NCBI GenBank assembly: GCA_050011895.1
Contig: JBEKIF010000065.1
Location: forward strand, 1 to 25,543
Direction of reading: 5' to 3'
DNA: 25,543 bases
Source of the DNA: DATBGO01 sp050011895
GTDB lineage: Bacteria; Actinomycetota; Actinomycetes; Streptosporangiales; Streptosporangiaceae
Position numbers and translations under genes: made by a program. This document shows, in pieces, positions 19,363-25,543 of this stretch. Every line of letters starts with the position of its first letter. The stretch's first letter is position 1. The notes under the pieces are model-generated. The model did no database searches. It was not told where the DNA came from and saw nothing but the letters and a program-made list of their open reading frames with translations.

Positions 19363-20631
19363 TCATGCCTCCGGCGGATCCTCATCTCCGACGATCAGGC
19401 CGCCGCCCCTTGCCCAGGTCAGGTACCGCCAGGACAGGTTGACAAGCGCGGAGATGCGGTTGCGGCCACCGAGCAGCGTAATCAGGTGCAGCGCGAGCCA
19501 GGCCAGCCAGGCCAGGGTGCCGCGGATCCGGATCCGGTGCGGTAGCTGGACGACGGCCGACCGGTGCCCGATCGTGGCCATCATCCCCTTGTCGTGGTAG
19601 CTGAACGCGACCGTGGGCAGCCCGGCCATCAGCCGGCTGACCTGCTGCGCGGCGAACCTGCCCATCTGGAGCGCCGGCTGGGCCAGCTGGGCCAGCGGCT
19701 GGCCGTCGATGAGCGCGATGTCGCCGATGGCGAAGATCCGCTCCTGTCCCTCGACCCGCAGGTCGGGCCCGGTCAGGATCCGGCCGCCCCGGCCCTGCGG
19801 CAGGCCCCAGCCGCCGACCGCCTCCGGCGCGGCGACCCCGGCCGCCCAGACGGTGATATCGCTGGGCAGCGCTTCCCCGTCGGCGAGCAGCACGTGGTCC
19901 GGCGTGACCTCGCTGATCGTGGTACCGAGCCGGACATCCACCCCGCGCTCCACCAGTTGCCTGCAGGCGTAGTCGCGCAGCGGCTTGTCGAACGGTCCCA
20001 GCGCGGCGGGTGCCATCTCCACCAGCCTGATGTGCACACGAGTGCGATCGATATCGGGAAACGCGGTGGCCAATGCGATGTTGCGCAGCTCGGCCAGAGT
20101 CCCGGCCAGCTCCACCCCGGTGGCGCCCGCGCCGACGACCGTTACGGCCAGCCCCTCGTCCGGCCGCGCCGTGTTCAGGTACTCCAGCCGCGCGAAGACC
20201 TTGTCGCGCAGCGCGATAGCGTCGCGCCGGGTGTAGAGGCCGAGGGTGTTCTCCACCGCTCCGGTCACGCCGAAGTGGGACGCGGTCACCCCGGTGGCCA
20301 GGATCAGGTAGTCGTAACCCAGCTTGTCGCCATCGGCCAGCAGCACCTGGCGCGCCGCCGTGTCCAGGCCGGCCACCTCACCATGGCGGAACCTGGCCCG
20401 GTATTTCCTGGTGAAACCGCGGACCGGGTAGGCGACGTCACTCCCGTTCAGCCCGCCCGTCGCCACCTGGTACAGCAGTGGCTGGAAGGTGCTGTAGATA
20501 TTCCGGTCCACCAGTGTCACCCGCGCGCCGGCCCGGCGCAGCCCGCTGACGGTCGCCAGGCCGCCAAAGCCGGCCCCGACCACTATCACCCGGCCACCGT
20601 CTGGCTGCCTGGCTACTCGTCTGACCGCCAC
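19363..20631 (-). CDS. ndh: Type II NADH dehydrogenase (NDH-2)
   Basis: This 422-residue flavoprotein matches the single-subunit, non-proton-pumping NADH:quinone oxidoreductase. VIVVGAGFGGLATVSGL (about 15-31) binds FAD and VTVVGAGATGVELAGTLAEL is the NADH-binding motif. IFAIGDIALI and QPALQMGRFAAQQV are the late FAD motif and quinone-site region. The C-terminal amphipathic or membrane segment is LAWLAWLALHLITLLGG. It passes electrons from NADH to menaquinone at the inner face of the membrane. The GTG start is supported by GGGGAGG about 8 nt upstream. Its 5' region contains a 15-bp repeat array. Confidence 0.92.
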   Translation of the reverse strand: MAVRRVARQPDGGRVIVVGAGFGGLATVSGLRRAGARVTLVDRNIYSTFQPLLYQVATGGLNGSDVAYPVRGFTRKYRARFRHGEVAGLDTAARQVLLADGDKLGYDYLILATGVTASHFGVTGAVENTLGLYTRRDAIALRDKVFARLEYLNTARPDEGLAVTVVGAGATGVELAGTLAELRNIALATAFPDIDRTRVHIRLVEMAPAALGPFDKPLRDYACRQLVERGVDVRLGTTISEVTPDHVLLADGEALPSDITVWAAGVAAPEAVGGWGLPQGRGGRILTGPDLRVEGQERIFAIGDIALIDGQPLAQLAQPALQMGRFAAQQVSRLMAGLPTVAFSYHDKGMMATIGHRSAVVQLPHRIRIRGTLAWLAWLALHLITLLGGRNRISALVNLSWRYLTWARGGGLIVGDEDPPEA

Positions 20632-20938
20632 GGTCTCGCCTCCCCACGGGGCACTGCGCTGCTGTTCATGGCAGCGCTGCTCACGCAGCGCTGTTCACCG
20701 TAGCGCTGTTCATGGCAGCGCTTCTTGCGGCCGAATTTCTTCCGGCACTGCCGGGTATCAGTCAATCGTCTGCCCAGCCGGCGGCCGCCGGTAACCTCGG
20801 CCCGACTGCCAACTGGCCGCCGGCGTGTAGCTAGCCGTCGGCGTGCTGGCCTGCCGATCGTGCCTTGCGACAGCCGGGTATAACCTGGCGCTCGCCGACC
20901 GGTCAGCCGGCAAACCGCGTGTTGAGGGGGCGCATCAG
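20632..20938. other. 307-bp divergent promoter region (ndh / FAH-linked gene)
   Basis: Next to ndh lies the AGCGCT array (20655-20722). Beyond it are two short palindromes: CCGGCA-C-TGCCGG (20742-20754) and CCGGCGGCCGCCGG (20778-20791). TATAAC (20879-20884), or TAACCT overlapping it, could be a -10 for the plus-strand gene, without a clear -35. GAGGGGG (20924-20930) is the ribosome site deciding the TTG start at 20939. TTGACT (minus, 20765-20760) could be an ndh -35, but no matching -10 was found. Confidence 0.45.
20655..20731. repeat. Degenerate 15-bp repeat array with AGCGCT cores
   Basis: The palindromic hexamer AGCGCT recurs at 20673, 20687, 20702 and 20717, spacings of 14, 15 and 15 bp, with a degenerate TGCGCT at 20655. 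The unit approximates AGCGCTGTTCACGGC. CTGTTCATGGCAGCGCT occurs exactly twice (20662-20678, 20706-20722). The array starts 24 bp upstream of the ndh GTG. Confidence 0.75.
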
Positions 20939-21829
20939 TTGAGTCACTCCGGCACCGCCAGCACCCTCCTGCGCGGCCTGTTCGACGATGCCTCGCTGTT
21001 TCCCCCGGCTGCCATGCCGATGTCCGACGCCCTCGACGGGCACGTCAGGCATCAGACCGCCTGGTATCGGGAGCTGAGCGGCGCGTTCGTCTGCCCGGAG
21101 TCAAGGCTCACCCAGCTGCGGGCCGCGCTGACCGCCGTCAACCTGGCCGAGATCGACCTCTCACTGATCGTGACGGGCGGGGCGGCGGGGGTTGCGGAGG
21201 CGGTAGACGCTGTCGCCATCGATCCCCGGCTGCGGCTGCGCTCGGTGGAGGTGCCGGCCGGGCTCGGCCCCGCGACACGGCAGGACCGCGCCGCGGCAGC
21301 CCAGCCAGTCGCCGAGGTAGCCGCGGCGCTGGACGCGGTCCCGCTGGCCGGGGCCGCCGGCTATGTCGAGATCCCGCTGACGGCGCTCGGCGACGACGTG
21401 CTCGCGCCCATCGAGGCTCACCGGTACCGGGCGAAGCTGCGGACCGGCGGCCAAACCGCGGCAGCGTTCCCTGATGAGGCCGCCCTGGCAGCCTGCCTGG
21501 TGGCGCTGGCTGACCGGAGGCTCCCGTTTAAATGCACCGCTGGCCTGCATCACGCGGTCCGCCATACCGCAGCCGACACCGGCTTCGAGCATCATGGTTT
21601 CCTTAACCTGCTGCTCGCCGTCACGGCCGCTGCGGACGGGGCCGCCGCCGAAGACGTCGCCGCGGTGCTGGCCGACCGAGACGGCGGGCAGGTCGCGGCC
21701 CAGATCGCGGGGCTTGACCTGCAGGACGCAGGCCGGGCCCGGGATCTGGTCACGTCGATAGGCAGCTGCAGCACCGACGAGCCCGTTGCTGACCTGGTCG
21801 CCCTCGGGCTGCTCAGCGAGGCCGGATGA
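20939..21829 (+). CDS. Conserved protein of unknown function, next to fumarylacetoacetase
   Basis: No domain function can be assigned. The 296-residue protein begins SHSGTASTLLRGLFDDASLF, with PPAAMPMSDAL soon after. Later, YVEIPLTALGD, KLRTGGQTAAAFPDEAALAA and LPFKCTAGLHHAVRHT look like conserved strands and loops; alternating strands and helices suggest an alpha/beta barrel, by inference. The lysine in PFKCTAG and the HH pair are candidate active-site residues. TTG 20939 is chosen because GAGGGGG lies 8 nt upstream; a GTG at 20843 is in frame but lacks one. It ends 55 bp before fahA on the same strand, so a shared transcript and a role in aromatic catabolism are likely but unproven. Confidence 0.78.
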   Translation: MSHSGTASTLLRGLFDDASLFPPAAMPMSDALDGHVRHQTAWYRELSGAFVCPESRLTQLRAALTAVNLAEIDLSLIVTGGAAGVAEAVDAVAIDPRLRLRSVEVPAGLGPATRQDRAAAAQPVAEVAAALDAVPLAGAAGYVEIPLTALGDDVLAPIEAHRYRAKLRTGGQTAAAFPDEAALAACLVALADRRLPFKCTAGLHHAVRHTAADTGFEHHGFLNLLLAVTAAADGAAAEDVAAVLADRDGGQVAAQIAGLDLQDAGRARDLVTSIGSCSTDEPVADLVALGLLSEAG

Positions 21830-21869
21830 GCTGCGCGGACCGGATGAGCTGCGCGGACCGGATGAGCTT
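21824..21869. repeat. 2.5 tandem copies of an 18-bp unit before fahA
   Basis: GGATGAGCTGCGCGGACC repeats at 21824-21841 and 21842-21859, with a partial third copy from 21860. The first copy contains the upstream gene's TGA stop, overlapping an ATG as ATGA. The repeats open a 23-codon frame (21826-21897) that ends just inside fahA. AGGAG (21875-21879), the fahA ribosome site, follows. Confidence 0.85.
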
Positions 21870-21884
21870 CAGACAGGAGTCTTC

Positions 21885-23129
21885 ATGGCACGGATAGCGG
21901 CGGCTTCCTGGCTCGGGATCGCGCCCCACGACCCGTTCGGGCTGGAGACGCTGCCCTATGGCTCGTTCACCCCGGCGCATCGCCCCGGCCAGCCGAGGGT
22001 GGGCGCGGCCATCGGCGACCGGATCCTCGACCTCGGCGCCGTGACCGCCCGGCTGTTGCCCGGCCGGGCTCACCTGTTCAGCGGCGGCAATCTGGACCTG
22101 TTCCTGGCCGCCGGGCACCGCGCCTGGGAACAGGTCCGGGCCGGCCTGCAGACCTGGCTCTCCGACGAGGCCTACCGGGATGCCGTGGAGGACCTGCTGG
22201 TGCCGGCCGCCGCCGCCGAATTGCACCTGCCGTTCACCGTCGGCGACTACGCCGACTTCTACGCTTCCGAGCACCACGCCACCAACATCGGGCGGATCTT
22301 CCGGCCCGACGCCGAGCCGCTGACGCCCAACTGGCGGCACCTGCCCATTGGCTACCACGGCAAGTCCGGCACCGTCGTGGTGTCGCACACCCCGATCCGG
22401 CGCCCGTGCGGCCAGTCCAGGCCACCAGGGGCGAGCATGCCGTCGTTCGGCCCGTCGGTCCGGCTCGATTTCGAGGCCGAGCTGGGTTTCGTGGTCGGCG
22501 CGCACAGCATCCTCAGCGAGCCGGTGCCTGCGACCAGGTTCACCGAGCATGTGTTCGGCGCGTGCCTGGTCAACGACTGGTCGGCCCGTGACCTGCAGTC
22601 CTGGGAGTACGTGCCACTCGGCCCGTTCCTTTCCAAGTCGTTCGCCACCACGGTGTCGCCCTGGGTGGTGCCGCTGGCCGCGCTTGAGCACGCCAGGGTC
22701 AGGCCGCCGTCCCGCGGCACCAGGCTGCTCCCCTACCTGACCGAGGCGGAGGACTGGGGCCTGGACATCGACTTCGAGGTGCGCATCAACGGCAACGTGG
22801 TATCCAGGCCCCCTTACTCGGCCATGCACTGGAGCCCGGCGCAGATGCTGGCCCACCTGACGGTGAACGGGGCCTGCGTGGGAACCGGCGACCTGTACGC
22901 ATCGGGAACCGTCAGCGGCCCGCGGCCGGACCAGCGCGGCTGCCTGATCGAGCTGGCCTGGAACGGCACCGAGCCGGTGCCGCTGACCGACGGGACCGCC
23001 AGGGCCTGGCTCGAGGACAGCGATGAAGTGACGATCTCGGCGACCGCCCGTGGCCAGGACGGCGCGCGGATCGGATTCGGTGCGGCCCACGGCCAGATCA
23101 TGCCCGCCATCCCCGAGGCAGTCGGCTAG
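21885..23129 (+). CDS. fahA: Fumarylacetoacetase
   Basis: This 414-residue enzyme hydrolyses fumarylacetoacetate to fumarate and acetoacetate, the last step of tyrosine/homogentisate breakdown. All core active-site residues align with mammalian FAH: D121 (metal) and H131 (general base) in DYADFYASEHHATNIGRIFR, E198 and E200 in DFEAELGFVVG, D231 in LVNDWSARDLQSWEY, and K251 in GPFLSKSFATTVSPW. The N-terminal SH3-like domain precedes the catalytic domain, the normal two-domain order. The ATG at 21885 is set by AGGAG 5 nt upstream. No other homogentisate-pathway gene lies in this window. Confidence 0.95.
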   Translation: MARIAAASWLGIAPHDPFGLETLPYGSFTPAHRPGQPRVGAAIGDRILDLGAVTARLLPGRAHLFSGGNLDLFLAAGHRAWEQVRAGLQTWLSDEAYRDAVEDLLVPAAAAELHLPFTVGDYADFYASEHHATNIGRIFRPDAEPLTPNWRHLPIGYHGKSGTVVVSHTPIRRPCGQSRPPGASMPSFGPSVRLDFEAELGFVVGAHSILSEPVPATRFTEHVFGACLVNDWSARDLQSWEYVPLGPFLSKSFATTVSPWVVPLAALEHARVRPPSRGTRLLPYLTEAEDWGLDIDFEVRINGNVVSRPPYSAMHWSPAQMLAHLTVNGACVGTGDLYASGTVSGPRPDQRGCLIELAWNGTEPVPLTDGTARAWLEDSDEVTISATARGQDGARIGFGAAHGQIMPAIPEAVG

Positions 23130-23681
23130 CCGTCCCTGGGTGAGGTAGCCGGTGCGCTCGAATGCGCGCGCCATGGGAACGTTGCCGAGGTCAGTCGATG
23201 CCACGATCCCCGGGACATCGTGCGCCGCGAGGAGCGTCCCGGCAAGCCACTCCAAGCGCAGCCGTTCGACGAACAGCCGGGCGGCGGTCAGTTCCAGCGC
23301 CGTCATCCGGGCTTCGATGGCACGCCGGGCTACCGCATCGTCGCGCCAGCCAGGCGGGACGAACCTGGTGTAGGCAGGCGGGCGGGCGGCTACCGGGAGG
23401 ACCTTGGCCATCGCGGTTCTGAGCAGCGCCGCCGCGATACCCACTCGTCCCTTTTCGTCCGTAGCCTCATCGAGATCGAGCACATCAAGGAGAACCGGGG
23501 GGCCGTCCTGCCGCCGCCGCCACCAGGCAAGCCTGGCCACAAGGCGGTCACCTCGCAGCGCCAGCCACATCCACTCAGGTCGGCGGCGGCCGCTTTCGAG
23601 ATCATCCGCCAGCTCGCTGTTGAGGACGTACGGCAACTGGCAGAAGAGTTCGAGTTCCGCGCGCCCGGTTATCGGGCGCAT
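23130..23681 (-). pseudogene. Decayed GNAT-family acetyltransferase gene
   Basis: The sequence starts MRPITGRAELELFCQLPYVL and includes EWMWLALRGDRLVARLAWW, then VERLRLEWLAGTLLAAHDVP and STDLGNVPMARAFERTGY. The last segment is the usual C-terminal GNAT motif (an asparagine followed by MARAFERxGY). The central acetyl-CoA motif A (R/Q-x-x-G-x-G/A) and its strand-helix are absent, as if VERLRLEW had been joined directly to LLAAHDVP. The gene also has no stop of its own: the frame stays open for over 1.3 kb antisense through fahA to 21813. Both facts point to an internal deletion and 3' truncation. The start used is ATG 23681; the nearest GGGAG is about 14 nt upstream. Confidence 0.65.
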
Positions 23682-23826
23682 GGTCAGGTCGTGTCTCCCG
23701 CCCTCAGCCCGCGGCCGATATGTCAACGCATCGCCCCTGTGCTCGTCGTGATCATGGTTGCCCGGTGTGGTCAGGACCCACCCGCTCAACCGCGATCATG
23801 GATGGCTTGCCCGTGGTCGGCCCGGT

Positions 23827-24579
23827 TCAGGTGAGGTGGCCAGCATCGTAGGTGGGGAGGCAGAATTCGCCGCCCAGGTGTTGAAGAACGGGATCAGCCG
23901 GGTCGGGCTCGTAGCCGAGTGCCCGGGCTGCGTCCAGGCTGACCCAGCCGCCCCGGGTGTTGCGGGAGACTCCGTAGATCACCCGGAAGCCCGGTCGCTG
24001 TGCGGTGAGGCAGGCCTCGAACAGCCGGCCGGCGTCGTCCGGGGACAGCCAGGTGGACAGGGTCCTGATCGCGTTCGGCCGCTCCTCGCAGGTCAGGATC
24101 CTGATGCAGATCGCATCCAGGCCATACCTGTGGTGGTAGAGGGCGGCCAGCGCCTCGCCGGCCACCTTCGATACCCCGTAGTAGGTGTCCGGCGCGGGGA
24201 ACGCATAGTCCGGAACGGGAAACTCCGTCCTCGGGGTGAAGCCGACCGCGTGGTTGGAGGAGGCGTAGACCACCCGGCCGACGCCAGCCCGGCGGGCGGC
24301 CTCGAAGGCCACGTAGGTGCCGTGGATGTTGACCTCGGCAATCCGGTCCCACGGCGCCTCGGTGGCCAGGCCGGCCAGGTGAATGACGGCGGCCGCGCCC
24401 TGGCAGGCTGCGGTGACGGCCGCCAGGTCGGTGATCGAGGCCTGGACGACCTCTTCGGCGGGCCCCGCGGCCAGCGGGGCGATGTCGAGCAGGCGCAGGG
24501 TCCGCCCCTTGGCGGCCAGCCGGCTGCGGAGCATTCCGCCTAGCCGGCCGGCCGCCCCGGTGATCAGGATCGTGGACAT
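23827..24579 (-). CDS. NAD-dependent epimerase/dehydratase, uronate dehydrogenase-like
   Basis: This 250-residue extended short-chain dehydrogenase has ILITGAAGRLGGML at the N-terminus for NAD binding and Y134-x-x-x-K138 in TYYGVSKVAGEAL as the catalytic pair, with S107/S108 in YASSNHAVGF. The YASSNH segment, IRILTCEERPNAIRTLSTWL, and the late GGWVSLDAARALGYEP resemble bacterial uronate dehydrogenases, which oxidise glucuronate or galacturonate to the aldarolactone. The exact sugar substrate cannot be proved from sequence. AAGGG precedes the ATG. It is divergent from the gene at the right edge and 145 bp upstream of the decayed GNAT gene. Confidence 0.82.
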   Translation of the reverse strand: MSTILITGAAGRLGGMLRSRLAAKGRTLRLLDIAPLAAGPAEEVVQASITDLAAVTAACQGAAAVIHLAGLATEAPWDRIAEVNIHGTYVAFEAARRAGVGRVVYASSNHAVGFTPRTEFPVPDYAFPAPDTYYGVSKVAGEALAALYHHRYGLDAICIRILTCEERPNAIRTLSTWLSPDDAGRLFEACLTAQRPGFRVIYGVSRNTRGGWVSLDAARALGYEPDPADPVLQHLGGEFCLPTYDAGHLT

Positions 24580-24764
24580 ACTGACCGCCCTTCCCGCTTG
24601 CTGGGATCATGGTCAGCGCGTGGCCGCCTTCTAGCTCACCATGGCTTCCTTGCCGTGTCCGTGCCAGGGGCGCTCAGGTCCGCCTCGCCTAGGCCCGAAC
24701 TGACGACTGGTGACCGCCGGGCGGCTACGATGACCCCGTCGCCGAGTGCGGGAGATTCGCGTAA

Positions 24765-25543
24765 ATGCCAGGGCCACACGACCTCTCGGACCAGGTTGCA
24801 GCCGGTTACGAGCGCAGCCACGATCAGGGACGGCGGCCGGACCTGCGCGAGGGGCAGCCGGATCGGCCCGCTCGCGGATCGCTGACCGACCTGCGACAGC
24901 GCCTGGAACGGCTGCCGGGCGGTCATCCCTCGTCGCCCTATCACGACGACGGCACCCGTAAGCCCGCGGTTGTCCGGCTGAAGGATCTTGAGCTCCCGGT
25001 GCCGAGCGACGTCGAAACGACCGAAGCCGAAAGGCCCGAGACCGAAAGGCCCGAGACCGACAGGCCCGACGCTGACAGGCCAGATGCTGACAGGCCCGAC
25101 GCTGACAGCGCAGACGCTGACCGGCCCGACGTCGTCAGGGCAGACGCTGACAGGGCAGACACCGACAGGCCCGACGTCGTCAGGCCCGACGCTGACAGGG
25201 CAGACGCTGACAGCGCAGAGCCGGGCCTGCCCGAGACCGCCAAGGAAGCACCCGGTCCGCCTGAAGCAATCAGCCCGGCAGCCAGCGATCAGCCCCGATC
25301 CGGCCGCGACGGCTCCTGGGAGTGGAAGGGCAGGCGCCTGAGTGCCGACCACTGCAGAATCGCCGACCAGACGCTCAGCCGGTGCCGCGCGGCCGAAGGG
25401 CGGACCGTCTTCGGAACCTACGGAGACGCCGGCCTGACGCCCTCGATGCGTCGCATCGAGGCACAACTCGAGAACGGCCAGTTAGTTCCGGACACTGAGA
25501 AGTTCGCCCTCAAGAGCCCCGACCGCTTCAAAGAAAAACTCGC
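24765..25543 (+). CDS. Uncharacterised protein with charged pentapeptide-repeat linker (3' partial)
   Basis: This frame runs open from ATG 24765, with GGGAG 10 nt upstream, off the right edge; at least 259 residues. The first about 86 residues are polar (DLSDQVAAGYERSHDQGRRP and so on). Then come 13 tandem pentapeptides of the form D/E-x-D/E/V-R/S-P/A (25023-25217), a proline-rich spacer, and a more ordered part starting SWEWKGRRLSADHCRIADQT, with GLTPSMRRIEAQLENGQLVP and DTEKFALKSPDRFKEKLA at the edge. No export signal is seen. The ordered part resembles, from memory and with low certainty, the start of a C-terminal catalytic domain found in polymorphic-toxin-like actinobacterial proteins, but the domain itself lies outside the window. 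TACGAT (24726-24731) is a possible -10. Confidence 0.72.
   Translation, partial: MPGPHDLSDQVAAGYERSHDQGRRPDLREGQPDRPARGSLTDLRQRLERLPGGHPSSPYHDDGTRKPAVVRLKDLELPVPSDVETTEAERPETERPETDRPDADRPDADRPDADSADADRPDVVRADADRADTDRPDVVRPDADRADADSAEPGLPETAKEAPGPPEAISPAASDQPRSGRDGSWEWKGRRLSADHCRIADQTLSRCRAAEGRTVFGTYGDAGLTPSMRRIEAQLENGQLVPDTEKFALKSPDRFKEKL
25023..25217 (+). repeat. 13 tandem 15-bp / pentapeptide repeats
   Basis: In frame with the open gene, units read EAERP, ETERP, ETDRP, DADRP, DADRP, DADSA, DADRP, DVVRA, DADRA, DTDRP, DVVRP, DADRA and DADSA. The DNA unit is close to GACGCTGACAGGCCC. The repeat holds three reading frames open on the minus strand and other plus frames, which creates long false frames there. 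Confidence 0.9.

Noticed and set aside
25023..25217. Short tandem repeats that could suggest a CRISPR array
   Set aside because: The units are 15 bp, contiguous and without spacers, and read as codons of one protein.
24636..25466. 276-codon minus-strand frame with VGPVSVCPVSVG-type repeats
   Set aside because: It is the antisense reading of the 15-bp repeats of the plus-strand gene, which has a ribosome site and a balanced, structured C-terminal part.

Overview
The window is high-GC DNA from an actinomycete-type bacterium. The signs are strong GC bias at third codon positions, frequent GTG/TTG starts, an F420-type luciferase-like oxidoreductase, an adrenodoxin-reductase-type ferredoxin reductase, the ppk1-mutT1 pair known from mycobacteria and relatives, and TTGACG/TANNNT-type promoters. 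No rRNA, tRNA, CRISPR array, transposase or integrase was seen. The genus cannot be fixed from the sequence.

Layout. 1-1.8 kb: end of an unidentified gene, an EamA/DMT exporter, and a divergent Lrp/AsnC regulator. 1.7-6.5 kb (minus strand): a methyltransferase, two tandem VOC-fold proteins, and ppk1 overlapping a Nudix/histidine-phosphatase gene (MutT1 type). 6.8-10.1 kb: an F420-type LLM oxidoreductase (plus), then a membrane-anchored esterase and a secreted trypsin-like protease (minus). 10.4-18.1 kb (minus): fprA, dxs, a CynX-type MFS transporter and acnA. 18.4-20.6 kb: two conserved small membrane or secreted proteins and a type II NADH dehydrogenase. 20.9-23.1 kb (plus): a protein of unknown function followed by fumarylacetoacetase. 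23.1-24.6 kb (minus): a decayed GNAT gene and a uronate dehydrogenase-like gene. The window closes inside a plus-strand gene with a charged pentapeptide-repeat linker.

Functional links. dxs and fprA are 19 bp apart; FprA could supply electrons through ferredoxin to the Fe-S enzymes IspG/IspH of the MEP pathway that Dxs starts (inference). ppk1 and mutT1 overlap by 8 bp, joining polyphosphate synthesis to nucleotide clean-up. AcnA and NDH-2 are central respiratory enzymes. Fumarylacetoacetase ends tyrosine/homogentisate breakdown, and the upstream unknown protein is probably co-transcribed with it.

Most unusual observations: (1) a 101-bp direct repeat of the fprA 3' end lies 2.6 kb away and overlaps the 3' end of the esterase gene, so the two copies bracket the esterase-protease pair; (2) the acnA promoter carries two near-identical 18-bp dyads, one over the -35 box and one just after the predicted transcription start; (3) the GNAT gene lacks its acetyl-CoA motif and its own stop codon; (4) two genes have a good Shine-Dalgarno site placed before a non-canonical codon; (5) a degenerate 15-bp AGCGCT array precedes ndh; (6) the open gene at the right edge has 13 tandem charged pentapeptides.
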